NCBI GenBank assembly: GCA_903913285.1
Contig: CAIWKO010000032.1
Span: 19,476-83,475 of the forward strand
Length of the DNA: 64,000 nt
Source: an uncultured Bacteroidales bacterium
GTDB taxonomy: Bacteria; Bacteroidota; Bacteroidia; Bacteroidales; CAIWKO01
Direction: 5' to 3'
Below are positions 8,774 to 18,353 of the stretch, piece by piece; the first letter of the stretch is position 1, and each line of letters begins with the position of its first letter. The notes beneath the pieces are model-generated. The model was not told the origin of the DNA, did no database searches, and worked only from the letters and a program-made list of their open reading frames with translations. A program made the position numbers and the translations under genes.

Positions 8774-9904
8774 TTATTGGTTGATAAATTCTAAAACAGA
8801 TGATATGATGTGTTGTAATTGTTCATCATCAAGTTCTGTGTGCATTGGAAGTGAAATGACCGAATTACATAACTTTTCAGTAACAGGGAAATCGCCTTCC
8901 TTATAACGAGGGTCGAGATACGCTTTTTGCAGGTGCAGAGGAACTGGATAGTAAATCATTGCAGGAATGCCTTTGGTGTTTAAAAATTCCTGCATTTTAA
9001 AACGATCAATACCAGAAGTTACTAAAGTATATTGATGAAAAACGTGATTCGATTTTTTTGATCTAACTGGTGTTTTTAATTTAGGATTTCCTGCAAATGC
9101 TTTATCGTAATAATCAGCTGCTTTGTTTCGTTTGGCAGCATATTCATCCAAATGTTTAAGTTTAATATCGAGGATTGCAGCCTGAATGCTATCGAGACGT
9201 GAATTCACACCGATCATATCATGATAATAACGGACCGTCATACCATGATTTACTATTTGCCTGAGTTTTGTAGCAATATCATCGTCATTCGTAAAAACCG
9301 CTCCTCCATCACCATAACAACCGAGGTTTTTTGAAGGGAAAAATGATGTACAGCCAATGATACTAATAGTTCCGGCTTTTTTCTTTGAACCGTCTTTAAA
9401 AAAATAATCAGCACCAATTGCCTGACAATTATCCTCGATAACAGAGAGATTGTGTTTATTTGCAATTGCCATAATTTCTTCCATATCAGCAACCTGGCCA
9501 AATAAATGTACAGGAACTATTGCTTTAGTTTTTGAAGTAATAGCCCGTTCAATAGCTTTTGGGTCAATATTGAAAGTTTCAGGGTCGACATCTACTAAAA
9601 CAGGTGTTAAACCCAATAAAGCAATTACTTCTGCCGTAGCTATGAAAGTAAATGAAGAGGTAATAACTTCATCACCGGGTTTTAATCCGAGTGCCATCAT
9701 GGAAACTTGTAATGCATCTGTGCCGTTTGCACATGGAATAACGTGTTTTACGTTAAGATAAGTTTCGAGATTTTTTTGAAATTTATTTACAGCCGGTCCA
9801 TTAATAAAAGCAGTTGTATCTATAACTTCCAGAACTGCAGCATCAATATCAGTTTTAAGTTTTTCGTACTGACTTTTTAAGTCAACCATCATAATTTTGC
9901 GCAT
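8774..9904 (-). CDS. wbpE: DegT/DnrJ/EryC1 sugar aminotransferase, WbpE-like
   Basis: A PLP-dependent aminotransferase (376 residues from the chosen start) that should transfer an amino group from glutamate to the 3-keto group made by WbpB. The PLP lysine is in [15 protein letters not shown], and the GTDALQ and [11 protein letters not shown] motifs are typical. I chose the ATG at 9904 ([10 protein letters not shown]): the open frame runs back to an ATG at 9946, but a -7 box at 9954-9961 would place the transcript start almost on that codon. It is the first gene of the sugar operon. Confidence 0.9.
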   Translation of the reverse strand: MRKIMMVDLKSQYEKLKTDIDAAVLEVIDTTAFINGPAVNKFQKNLETYLNVKHVIPCANGTDALQVSMMALGLKPGDEVITSSFTFIATAEVIALLGLTPVLVDVDPETFNIDPKAIERAITSKTKAIVPVHLFGQVADMEEIMAIANKHNLSVIEDNCQAIGADYFFKDGSKKKAGTISIIGCTSFFPSKNLGCYGDGGAVFTNDDDIATKLRQIVNHGMTVRYYHDMIGVNSRLDSIQAAILDIKLKHLDEYAAKRNKAADYYDKAFAGNPKLKTPVRSKKSNHVFHQYTLVTSGIDRFKMQEFLNTKGIPAMIYYPVPLHLQKAYLDPRYKEGDFPVTEKLCNSVISLPMHTELDDEQLQHIISSVLEFINQ

Positions 9905-9953
9905 ATGAAGTGTTTTATAGTTTATTAGATTGAAAATTACCCGCAAAGATAGA

Positions 9954-9961
9954 ACTTTATG
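9954..9961 (-). promoter_or_regulatory. -7 promoter box of the sugar operon
   Basis: On the minus strand this reads TATCTTTG, a full match to TAnnTTTG, about 50 bp before the chosen wbpE start. No TTG is found 19 bp upstream. All nine genes down to 1689 are close or overlapping and probably depend on it. Confidence 0.5.
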
Positions 9962-10039
9962 GCAAAAGCAGAACGATAAATTTTAAGATTTATAGTCGAT
10001 TTATGGTGGATAATATAATAAACCATTACTGTTTTCAGT

Positions 10040-10069
10040 TTGTAGGTGAAATTATTTTAGTTACATTTG
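10040..10069 (+). promoter_or_regulatory. complete Bacteroidetes promoter (TTG-N19-TACATTTG)
   Basis: TTG at 10040-10042, exactly 19 bases, then TACATTTG at 10062-10069 match the consensus -33 and -7 elements. The ATG of the barrel protein at 10086 follows 16 bp later. It drives transcription divergent from the sugar operon. Confidence 0.65.
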
Positions 10070-10085
10070 TATCAAAATTCCAGTC

Positions 10086-10841
10086 ATGCGAAAGATTGCC
10101 ATATTGGTTGCTTTGTATTTGTTGAATTACACAAGTTATTCTCAGGTAAATATTAAAGATTCGTGTATCAATGCTCCTATGTTTTATGCTACTTATGCTT
10201 ACCAAATAACCGGAGGTGATGTTGGTAAAAGATTCGGAAATAACTCAGCTATTGGTGGTGGTTTCCAAATGAAAACAAAAAGGAACTGGGTTTTTGGTGG
10301 GGAATTTAACTATATGTTTGGTGGGAAAGTTAAAAACCAGGAATCTATATTATCGTCAATTGTAAATTCTGATGGTTTTTTAATAACTTCTTCAGGCGAA
10401 TATGCAGAAGTTCATTTTATTGAAGCAGGATATAATTTTAGTTTAAAAGCAGGCAAAATTTTCCCGGTGTTTGGTTCAAATCCTAACTCCGGAATATTTA
10501 TTTCTTTACAACCCGGATTTTTGCAACATAAAATTAAAATTAATAATCCAAATAATACTGCACCTCAACTTGCCGGGGATTATAAATATGGATACGATGA
10601 AATGGCTAATGGGTTTAGTGCAACCGAATTTTTAGGTTATATGTATATGGGAAACAAACGGATTTATTCATTTTATGCAGGATTTGAATTTACCCAGGCA
10701 TTTACAAAATGTCGTCGGGCTTTTAATTTTAATACCATGACTTATAATAGCGGAACGAACTCTGATTTTTTTTATTCATTCCGTGTAGGTTGGCTAATTC
10801 CTCTTTATAGAAGAGCCCCAGTTGGGTATTATTACAAGTAA
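10086..10841 (+). CDS. outer membrane beta-barrel-like protein, unknown function
   Basis: A 251-residue protein with an N-terminal signal peptide (hydrophobic residues 4-15, probable cleavage near SYS-QVN) and a mature part of alternating aromatic and glycine-rich strands (GGGFQMKTKRNWVFGGEFNY, FYAGFEFT, FYSFRVGWLIPLY). This is the usual look of small Bacteroidetes barrel proteins, but I recognise no specific family. waaA follows after 9 bp, so the two share a transcript, and a role at the LPS-bearing outer membrane is plausible but only inferred. Confidence 0.75.
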   Translation: MRKIAILVALYLLNYTSYSQVNIKDSCINAPMFYATYAYQITGGDVGKRFGNNSAIGGGFQMKTKRNWVFGGEFNYMFGGKVKNQESILSSIVNSDGFLITSSGEYAEVHFIEAGYNFSLKAGKIFPVFGSNPNSGIFISLQPGFLQHKIKINNPNNTAPQLAGDYKYGYDEMANGFSATEFLGYMYMGNKRIYSFYAGFEFTQAFTKCRRAFNFNTMTYNSGTNSDFFYSFRVGWLIPLYRRAPVGYYYK

Positions 10842-10850
10842 ATTAATTTC

Positions 10851-12092
10851 ATGTCTTTTTTTTATACCTTTTCGGTTCTATTATATGCTCTAATTATAAA
10901 ATGTGCAGCATTTTTTAATGTAAAAGCAAAAAAATGGACCGAAGGAAGAAAATATCTCTTTAATAATATTCAGAACCAAATTGATAAAAAATATGCTCAT
11001 GTTTGGTTTCATGCAGCGTCGTTGGGTGAATTTGAACAAGGCAGACCCGTGATTGAAGAATTCCGAAAACAATATCCTCATTATAAAATAGTTCTTACAT
11101 TTTATTCTCCTTCCGGATTCGAAATCAGGAAGAATTATTCGGGTGCAGATTACATTTATTATCTTCCAGTAGATACCTCAAAAAATGCTAAAAAGTTTCT
11201 GAATATTGTAAATCCTTCAATGGTGTTTTTTATTAAATATGAGTTTTGGTTCAATTTTATTCAGCAAATTCATAACAGAAACATTCCATTATTCTTTTTC
11301 TCTGTAAAATTTCGTCCAGAACAGCATTTTTTCCAATGGTATGGAAGTTGGTTCCGCACTAAATTAAAAAATATTTCATGGTTTTTTGTACAAGATGAGT
11401 CATCTAAACAATTATTGGAAAAAATCAATGTTCATAATATCAGTGTTTCAAGAGATACTAGATTCGACAGAGTATTAAGTGTTTCAATTCATAAAAAACA
11501 ATTCCCTTTAGTTGAAAGATTTGCAGAAAATTCAAAAGTTCTTATTGCGGGAAGTACCTGGCCGGTTGATGAGGAATTTTTGATTAAATTCATTAATGCT
11601 AAGCAACAGAACATTAAAATTATTTTGGCTCCGCATGAAATTCATCTGGAAAGAATTTCCTCTTTTCAATCGCGAATAGGAGTTAAGAGTATAAAATTCT
11701 CTGAAATTTCTGAACAAAATATTTCTGGGGCCGAAGTTCTTATAATTGATAACATTGGCATGCTTCTGCATTTATATCAGTATTCATACATTGCTTATAT
11801 CGGAGGTGGATTTGGGAAAAATATCCACAATATTCTAGAAGCTGCAACTTTTGGGAAACCTGTTATTTTCGGGCCTGCTTTTCAAAAGTTTCAGGAAGCA
11901 GTTGATCTAATTTCATTGGGGGGAGCTTTTCCTGTTAATAATTACAACGAATTTAGAACAACTATTCAATTATTGTTTACTGACTCGAAAAAATTGGATA
12001 ATGCTTCAGAAATTTGCAAAAAATTCGTGATCGATAACTCAGGGGCTACTTCAATTATCATGAAAAAAATTGCGTTGGAGATTGCAGATTAA
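10851..12092 (+). CDS. waaA: 3-deoxy-D-manno-octulosonic acid transferase
   Basis: A 413-residue glycosyltransferase (GT30, KdtA) that adds Kdo from CMP-Kdo to lipid A precursor on the inner face of the cytoplasmic membrane. It has the N-terminal hydrophobic anchor, the catalytic-Glu motif HAASLGEFEQGRP, and the C-terminal domain motifs IAGSTWPVDEE and AYIGGGFGKNIHNILEA typical of KdtA. This shows that the organism makes a Kdo-containing LPS. The stop overlaps by 4 bp the convergent gene at 12089. Confidence 0.95.
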   Translation: MSFFYTFSVLLYALIIKCAAFFNVKAKKWTEGRKYLFNNIQNQIDKKYAHVWFHAASLGEFEQGRPVIEEFRKQYPHYKIVLTFYSPSGFEIRKNYSGADYIYYLPVDTSKNAKKFLNIVNPSMVFFIKYEFWFNFIQQIHNRNIPLFFFSVKFRPEQHFFQWYGSWFRTKLKNISWFFVQDESSKQLLEKINVHNISVSRDTRFDRVLSVSIHKKQFPLVERFAENSKVLIAGSTWPVDEEFLIKFINAKQQNIKIILAPHEIHLERISSFQSRIGVKSIKFSEISEQNISGAEVLIIDNIGMLLHLYQYSYIAYIGGGFGKNIHNILEAATFGKPVIFGPAFQKFQEAVDLISLGGAFPVNNYNEFRTTIQLLFTDSKKLDNASEICKKFVIDNSGATSIIMKKIALEIAD

Positions 12093-13483
12093 TTATTTTG
12101 AAAAGCCTTATTAATACTTTCATTCATCTCTTTGGGAGAATATGGGTGGCAAAGAATGATCTTATTTGAATCAAGAAGATAAAATGTTGGAGTACTATAT
12201 GCATTATAATTTTCTATTGTTGAACTCTCGAAACCTTTAAAATCGCATACATTTATCCAAGTCATTTTGTTTTTTTTTATTGCTTCAAGCCATTTTGATT
12301 TGTCAGTATCAGCTGAAACAGCATAGATTTCAAGGCCATAAGGCTTATATATTCTGTAAAGTTCACAAATTTGTGACATGACTTCTTCACAATGCGGACA
12401 TTCTGAGGACCAAAATAACAATAATACAACTTTTGATTTTATGCTATATAAAGTTTGCACTTTTCCATTAGTAGAATTCATCGAAATTTCCGGAGCATGA
12501 TTTCCGGGTTTTAATTTCTTTATAATAGCAGCTCGTTCACTCATGGTTTTGTTGTGTTGACTTAAGTTGCATGTATTTTTTTGCAAATAATCATCCACTA
12601 AATGAACAAAAACACCTTCCCACTCTGTGTCAGAAAAAGTATTTACAAAAAGATTAAGCAAATAATTGTAAACAGGTGAATTTTCGTTGGGCTTACTTAA
12701 AATAAAATCAACAGCCCTAATGAATCCAGAGTCTGAAGGTATTTTAACATAATTGGTTAGATAATCCGTACAACTAACATAAAATATTTCGGAGTACAAT
12801 AAAGTAGAATCTGAAAAATCAATATTATCAAAAAAGTGTTCTTTTAGAAAATCACTTCGTTTCAAATAGTCTTTGTGTTTAACTTGTCTTTTATATTGTT
12901 CCCAGTCCGGGTTTGTATAAGCCTTAAGAAGTTTGTTGACATATAATCCTTTACTTTGCTCTATAAGGTTATTAGTATATTTTTGTAATTTTTCAGATAA
13001 TTCAAATGCTTTCTTTGCCATACTGTCCAGATCAGAAGACATCACTTTTTTGTTGGCCATGTATATTCTATCTCCTAAAACCGAGATTAATTTTATAGAA
13101 TCGTTAATATAACTCGACATGCGCCAATAATCATAATAGATTTTATTTTCTTTAGATTCCAAAATCCTCATATTATCAAGTAAATTATCCATGTTATTCG
13201 ACATTATTATGGATTCATTATTTATTATAATATCACTAAATAAGCTGTCTTCAAATACGATTCTATATACTCCTACAGGTATAGAAAGATTATTCTTAAA
13301 AATGATCTCACCGTTTTTTGAAATACATGAATCTATTGATGTGTATTTACTTCCTTTAACAGACGCCAGATAGACCTTACTATCAGGAAGATTTTTCAGA
13401 TTATAATGAATAGAATACTGAGCAAATGAAACAAGAGTTTGCAGAAAAAGAAATCCCAAAGTTAGTATCAGTTGTTTTTTCAT
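12089..13483 (-). CDS. periplasmic TlpA-like thioredoxin-fold protein
   Basis: About 464 residues: a signal peptide, a long N-terminal region resembling the DUF4369 beta-sandwich that often precedes TlpA domains in Bacteroidetes, a helical middle, and a C-terminal TlpA/AhpC-type thioredoxin domain with the redox pair in SSECPHCEEV and the following cis-proline stretch YSTPTFYLLD. It is probably an exported thiol-disulfide reductase. I chose the ATG at 13483 (MKKQLILTL) because it starts directly with the positively charged signal-peptide N-region; another ATG is 12 bp upstream. Substrates are unknown. Confidence 0.85.
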   Translation of the reverse strand: MKKQLILTLGFLFLQTLVSFAQYSIHYNLKNLPDSKVYLASVKGSKYTSIDSCISKNGEIIFKNNLSIPVGVYRIVFEDSLFSDIIINNESIIMSNNMDNLLDNMRILESKENKIYYDYWRMSSYINDSIKLISVLGDRIYMANKKVMSSDLDSMAKKAFELSEKLQKYTNNLIEQSKGLYVNKLLKAYTNPDWEQYKRQVKHKDYLKRSDFLKEHFFDNIDFSDSTLLYSEIFYVSCTDYLTNYVKIPSDSGFIRAVDFILSKPNENSPVYNYLLNLFVNTFSDTEWEGVFVHLVDDYLQKNTCNLSQHNKTMSERAAIIKKLKPGNHAPEISMNSTNGKVQTLYSIKSKVVLLLFWSSECPHCEEVMSQICELYRIYKPYGLEIYAVSADTDKSKWLEAIKKNKMTWINVCDFKGFESSTIENYNAYSTPTFYLLDSNKIILCHPYSPKEMNESINKAFQNN

Positions 13484-13503
13484 TTTCAAAAACAAAGTAT
13501 CTC

Positions 13504-15033
13504 TTAACCGATGTTTATTGCAAATTTTTCACGGAAAAATAAAGGAAGATTTTCAATAACAATTCTGTCCTGTAACATTGTATCGCGAAAACGAACGGTA
13601 ACAGTATTTTCATTCAAAGTTTCATTATCAACAGTAATACAAAAAGGGGTGCCGATAGCATCCTGCCGACGGTATCTTCTGCCGATTGCATCTTTCTCAT
13701 CAAACTGACACATATAATCGTATTTCAGCATATCAAATATCTGCCTGGCTTTTTCGGGTAACCCGTCTTTTTTTATCAGAGGAAGCACCGCAATTTTAAC
13801 AGGAGCTAAAATAGGGGGTATATTTAATACTTCTCTGATTGAGCCGTCTTCGAGTTTTTCTTCTTTATATGAATTGCTTAAGATAGCCAGAAACATTCGG
13901 TCTAACCCAATAGAAGTTTCAACTACATAAGGCACATAGCTTTCATTTGTTTCCGGATCGAAATATTGAAGTTTTTTTCCTGAAAACTGTTGATGGGCAT
14001 TCAAATCAAAATCTGTTCGTGAATGAATACCTTCAAGTTCTTTAAATCCAATAGGAAAATCAAATTCAATGTCACTGGCAGCATTAGCATAATGAGCTAA
14101 TTTTTCGTGAACATGAAAACGATATTTTGAAGGTGCAATTCCTAAGGATAAATGCCATTTCATTCGATGTTCTTTCCAATACTCATACCATTTGAGTTCT
14201 TCTCCCGGACGCACAAAGAACTGCATTTCCATTTGCTCGAACTCTCGCATACGGAAAATAAATTGTCGTGCGACTATTTCGTTACGAAAAGCTTTTCCGG
14301 CTTGAGCAATTCCAAAAGGTACTTTCATCCTACCTGATTTCATAACGTTCAAAAAATTAACAAAGATTCCCTGCGCAGTTTCAGGGCGAAGATATAACGT
14401 GTTTGAATCCTCACTAACAGAGCCCATTTGAGTAGAAAACATTAAATTAAATTGCCTTACTTCGGTCCAGTTTTTTGACCCAGATACGGGGCAAACAATT
14501 CCCAATTCTTCTATTAATGTTTTAATTCCGTCAAATTCTCCTTTATCCAACATGGTATAAAAACGTGATTTAATATCATCAATTTTATTTTGATATTCTG
14601 AAACACGTGGGTTTGTTTCGCGATAAAGTTTTTCATCAAAGGTTTCTCCAAAACGTTGAGAAGCTTTTGTAACTTCTTTTTCGATCTTATCTTCTATTTT
14701 AGCAATATGGTCTTCGACTAATACATCTGCACGATACCTTTTTTTAGAATCTTTATTATCGATCATGGGATCATTGAACGCGTCAACATGTCCGGATGCT
14801 TTCCAAATTGTAGGATGCATAAAGATTGCGGAATCGATACCGACAATATTTTCGTTGTACTGTACCATCCATTTCCACCAATAAGAACGAATATTGTTCT
14901 TAAGTTCAACGCCGTATTGCCCGTAATCGTATACGGCACTAAGGCCATCATAAATTTCACTCGAAGGAAAAACAAACCCATATTCCTTTGCATGCGAAAT
15001 AATTTTCTTAAATAATTCTTCATTGTTTGCCAT
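13504..15033 (-). CDS. glyS: glycyl-tRNA synthetase (dimeric alpha2 type)
   Basis: A 509-residue class II aminoacyl-tRNA synthetase that charges tRNA-Gly. It is the single-chain eukaryote/archaeal-like form rather than the bacterial alpha2beta2 form. Visible are YLRPETAQGIFVNF, motif 2 (RNEIVARQFIFRMREFEQME), and motif 3 ETSIGLDRMFLAIL, with a C-terminal anticodon-binding domain (IAVLPLIKKDG onwards). The start at 15033 (MANNEELF) is favoured over 15051 because a -7 box lies between the two. Confidence 0.96.
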   Translation of the reverse strand: MANNEELFKKIISHAKEYGFVFPSSEIYDGLSAVYDYGQYGVELKNNIRSYWWKWMVQYNENIVGIDSAIFMHPTIWKASGHVDAFNDPMIDNKDSKKRYRADVLVEDHIAKIEDKIEKEVTKASQRFGETFDEKLYRETNPRVSEYQNKIDDIKSRFYTMLDKGEFDGIKTLIEELGIVCPVSGSKNWTEVRQFNLMFSTQMGSVSEDSNTLYLRPETAQGIFVNFLNVMKSGRMKVPFGIAQAGKAFRNEIVARQFIFRMREFEQMEMQFFVRPGEELKWYEYWKEHRMKWHLSLGIAPSKYRFHVHEKLAHYANAASDIEFDFPIGFKELEGIHSRTDFDLNAHQQFSGKKLQYFDPETNESYVPYVVETSIGLDRMFLAILSNSYKEEKLEDGSIREVLNIPPILAPVKIAVLPLIKKDGLPEKARQIFDMLKYDYMCQFDEKDAIGRRYRRQDAIGTPFCITVDNETLNENTVTVRFRDTMLQDRIVIENLPLFFREKFAINIG

Positions 15034-15037
15034 GGTG

Positions 15038-15045
15038 CAAAAGTA
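15038..15045 (-). promoter_or_regulatory. glyS: -7 promoter box abutting glyS
   Basis: TACTTTTG on the minus strand matches TAnnTTTG and ends only 4 bp before the chosen ATG at 15033, so the mRNA may be leaderless or nearly so. Confidence 0.45.
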
Positions 15046-15092
15046 ATACAAAATTTAAAAAACTGGACTATAGAAAGCGGAATTAAGAATTA

Positions 15093-16091
15093 TCAATCTT
15101 CGCTGCAATTGCTGCAGATATCTATACTTTTCCGTTCAGAAAAAACTTTCTTTCGGAAATTATAATATTTTGAATTTCTCCAAATATCCTGTAACAAATC
15201 AATTTGAATATTCCCCATAATGAAACAAGCATTTTTATCAAAACAACAGGGAATAATGTTTCCATCCCAAGTTACAACACATGAGTTCCACATACGGGAA
15301 CAATTATTGGGCAATTTACTTTTAGATTTATATACTCCTTCGGAGTCAGATTCGTATCGAGATGTTTTAATTGGGAGCCAATTTGAAGCATCTTCAAAGT
15401 TAATAAGTTGTAACGATTTAATCGTGACTTTATCCACGCCAAGCATTTTCCCCAAATTCTTGATCTCTTTGATCTGGGGTTCATTCTTTTTATTGACGAC
15501 AAATTGTAGTTCAATAAAAGGATGGTTTTTATTGTTTTTCTTTTTCCCCGAAGCCAATGCCTTTATTCCTTCAACAACTGTTTCGAAATTCCCATTTATT
15601 CGGTATTTATTGTATGTTTCAGCATCAGTTCCGTCGAGCGAAACGATTAGTCTGTCAAGGCCTGATTTTATTAGGAGTTGAGTTGTTTCTTCAGTCATGA
15701 AATGACCGTTGGTTGAAACTGCAATATAGAAATTGGCTTGTTTAGCCATTGCAATAAAATCAATGAGGTTTTTATTCAGAAAGGGCTCTCCCTGGAAATA
15801 TAAGTTTAAATAAAAAGCCCATGGTGATGCTTGTGAAATAATTTTTTCAAAAGTTGTAAAAACCATTTCTCCTTTTGGACGTGTAAATTCTTTACTGGTA
15901 ATAAAACATTGCGGGCATTTAAGATTGCAAGTTGTAATAGGCTCGATAGAAATATAAGCAGGATGCCCTCTATGGATAATGTTACCTGTAATTCGTGATA
16001 TTAAATAGCTCCACTTTAAAGCAATTATATTGAAAAATCTATTAAAGGTAAAAACCCCCAAAAGTCGGAATAAGTCGTAAAAAAAAGCCAT
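15093..16091 (-). CDS. radical SAM protein with SPASM-like C-terminal domain
   Basis: A 332-residue radical SAM enzyme. The [4Fe-4S] cluster motif is TTCNLKCPQCF (CxxxCxxC), followed by the GEPFLN and ISTNG-type stretches of the SAM-binding barrel. A C-terminal cysteine set (NSCVVTWDGNIIPCCFDKNA and CSNCSED) fits a SPASM/twitch domain carrying an extra iron-sulfur cluster, as in peptide- and cofactor-maturing enzymes. No small precursor peptide is visible nearby, so the substrate is unknown. It lies 9 bp from the AI-2E gene and probably shares its transcript. Confidence 0.88.
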   Translation of the reverse strand: MAFFYDLFRLLGVFTFNRFFNIIALKWSYLISRITGNIIHRGHPAYISIEPITTCNLKCPQCFITSKEFTRPKGEMVFTTFEKIISQASPWAFYLNLYFQGEPFLNKNLIDFIAMAKQANFYIAVSTNGHFMTEETTQLLIKSGLDRLIVSLDGTDAETYNKYRINGNFETVVEGIKALASGKKKNNKNHPFIELQFVVNKKNEPQIKEIKNLGKMLGVDKVTIKSLQLINFEDASNWLPIKTSRYESDSEGVYKSKSKLPNNCSRMWNSCVVTWDGNIIPCCFDKNACFIMGNIQIDLLQDIWRNSKYYNFRKKVFSERKSIDICSNCSED

Positions 16092-16100
16092 CGGTGCAGA

Positions 16101-17195
16101 TCAGATGTTTTGTGTAATTTTTTTAACCAGCGGCGATTTGTATAAAAATTCTTTAGCAATGATACGGATAACAGTATAAGCAGGTATTGCCAGTATCATT
16201 CCAGGTATTCCGGCAGCGCTACCAGCAATCAAGATCACTAAAAATATTTCAAGTGGATGTGCTTTGACGACATTTGAATATATAGTAGGTTGAAAAATGA
16301 AAGCATCTAAAATATTAATAGTAACAAGAGTTCCACTTATTTTTATAAATACAGGCATCAAATCCAATGATTGTCCGGAATCAATAATTCCTGTAACGGC
16401 AAGTAGCATGGCAATGGCCCACCCGATGAAAGGTCCGACGTAAGGCACTATGTTCATTATTCCGGCAAAAAATCCAATCATCAGAGCATTTTTAAAGCCG
16501 AAAAGCCAGGTACTTATCGTAATTAACGTAATTACGATAAATAGATCCAAACACAAGCCTAAAAAATACTTTGATAACATTTTAATGGTTTTTAGATAAA
16601 CATGTTTTATTGTAGTTTGGAGTCTCACCGGGGTTAAGAGCATGATCCCACTTAAAAGCATTCTCGATTCTTTTAAAAAGAAGAACGTAATAAAGCCTAT
16701 TGCAAAAACTGCGATAAATAGATTGCCGGAAAAGCTTATAAGCATGTTTGCCAAATCAGAAATATTTGTAATATTAATAAAAGACATGATTTTGGTTGTC
16801 ACTATTGATTCAATATTTTCTGTAGGAAGCATTATCTGGTGCGAAATTAACAGATTCTCAATCCAGTTGATAGGCTCTTTAAGGCTGCTTGTCAATAGTT
16901 CGGGATTTAGGGCAGATAAAGAAGCAATTTGATTAATCAGCATTGGAACAACAAGTGCAAAAAAGCCGAAGATAGCCCCATATATTACGAATAGGGTAAT
17001 AATTGAACTTAAAGTATGTGGGAATTTTCGCTTTCCGATTTTAATTTTATCAAGCAGGTAGACCAATGGACGACCCATGATCGATAGAACTGCAGCAATA
17101 AGAATATAAATTAATATACTTGAGAAGTACCAAACCAAAAAGCCGATAACGAGTAAAATTATAATAATAAATACCCATTTGTTTTTTTTGTACAT
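16101..17195 (-). CDS. AI-2E / PerM family transporter
   Basis: A 364-residue polytopic membrane protein with about eight hydrophobic segments, including the LPYVGPFIGW-like stretch here read as NIVPYVGPFIGWAIAML that marks the AI-2E (TqsA/YdiK/PerM) family. Members have been linked to autoinducer export or to sodium/proton antiport; the sequence does not distinguish these. It precedes the radical SAM gene in the same direction. Confidence 0.9.
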   Translation of the reverse strand: MYKKNKWVFIIIILLVIGFLVWYFSSILIYILIAAVLSIMGRPLVYLLDKIKIGKRKFPHTLSSIITLFVIYGAIFGFFALVVPMLINQIASLSALNPELLTSSLKEPINWIENLLISHQIMLPTENIESIVTTKIMSFINITNISDLANMLISFSGNLFIAVFAIGFITFFFLKESRMLLSGIMLLTPVRLQTTIKHVYLKTIKMLSKYFLGLCLDLFIVITLITISTWLFGFKNALMIGFFAGIMNIVPYVGPFIGWAIAMLLAVTGIIDSGQSLDLMPVFIKISGTLVTINILDAFIFQPTIYSNVVKAHPLEIFLVILIAGSAAGIPGMILAIPAYTVIRIIAKEFLYKSPLVKKITQNI

Positions 17196-17273
17196 GACTG
17201 CTTATTTTTTCAAAGGTAAAAAAAAAGAGAACACCAATTATAATTGAACTATATAAGTATAAAAATAAACACA

Positions 17274-18347
17274 TCAGACAGAGCTCAATATTTTTAATCT
17301 TAATTTTTCAATATCTTTTGGAATAAGGATACCTGTATATTCATTTACGATTGTAAAAGCATTTTTAAGATTGAAATCTTGTTGTTTTTGAGTATAAAAA
17401 TAACCTTTCTCAGATAAATATCGAGCCAGATACACTTGTTCGGTTTGTCCCGGTGTAGGTATTAAAATTGCTTTTTTGCCAAGTGTAGCCAGATCCATTA
17501 TAGTTGAATATCCTGAACGAGCAATAACAAAACGTGATTTGCAAATACAGGTCTGGATATCACCTATACTTGCATTTGAATAGATATGGATGTTTTTGTA
17601 AGAATTATCCAAAAAAGTCTCTGAATTTGATCCCGGGAATAGTACAGCTTTTAAATTTGATTGTTGTATTTGTTCAATAAGGATTTTTTGGAAAATACTT
17701 CGTTGTGGCTCTGGTCCGGAAATAATTGCGCAAATGTCAAATTCCTCATCGAATGAAATATTCTGTTTTTCAAATCGTGAAAGCAAACCAATGTATTGTG
17801 AGTGCCCTGAAATAGATTTGTTGTCGGATAATTCGCCAGCTAGTCTGAAGCCTATTTCAAAATCGGGAATAAGACAGGTAGCATATTTTTTTATAAAAAA
17901 AGAATGGATTTTAAATAATAATTTTTCCTGCCAGATACTATTTCTCGGGCTTTTTATTTGAATCTGATGTGTAATATAAACAGAATTAATCTTTTTATTC
18001 CACAATCCAAAACGATTATCGGAAATTACAGTTTGGATATCAAATTTGCGAATGATTTTATTTAATTTGTGATGTTCAAAGCATATTCTAAAAAAAATTT
18101 TGGGAAGTTGCCAAAGAAGTTTTTTTATCATTCGACTTCCCTTTGGGAAATTGATATTGTAATCTTCAAAGTAAATAATATTGTCATTTGGGAAAGTGTT
18201 TTTAAGCAGTTGAAAGGCATTTCCACTGGCAGCAATAAACAGTGTATGTCCGTTTTCTTTCAAAATATTAATAATGGGAATACATCTGGTAGCATGACCT
18301 AGCCCCCAACTTAAAGGACAAACCAGAATATTCTTTTTTTGGTTCAC
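17274..18347 (-). CDS. glycosyltransferase of MurG-like GT-B fold
   Basis: A 357-residue cytosolic glycosyltransferase. The N-terminus NILVCPLSWGLGHATRCIPI is the typical glycine-rich start of the family of predicted UDP-sugar transferases related to MurG/GT28 (Glyco_trans_1_3). The C-terminal half carries RSGYSTIMDLATLGKKAILI and PTPGQTEQVYLA, the nucleotide-sugar binding region of the GT-B fold. Acceptor and donor are unknown; envelope polysaccharide synthesis is a fair inference. It lies 6 bp from the TonB receptor gene on the same strand. Confidence 0.85.
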   Translation of the reverse strand: MNQKKNILVCPLSWGLGHATRCIPIINILKENGHTLFIAASGNAFQLLKNTFPNDNIIYFEDYNINFPKGSRMIKKLLWQLPKIFFRICFEHHKLNKIIRKFDIQTVISDNRFGLWNKKINSVYITHQIQIKSPRNSIWQEKLLFKIHSFFIKKYATCLIPDFEIGFRLAGELSDNKSISGHSQYIGLLSRFEKQNISFDEEFDICAIISGPEPQRSIFQKILIEQIQQSNLKAVLFPGSNSETFLDNSYKNIHIYSNASIGDIQTCICKSRFVIARSGYSTIMDLATLGKKAILIPTPGQTEQVYLARYLSEKGYFYTQKQQDFNLKNAFTIVNEYTGILIPKDIEKLRLKILSSV

Positions 18348-18353
18348 ACCTTG

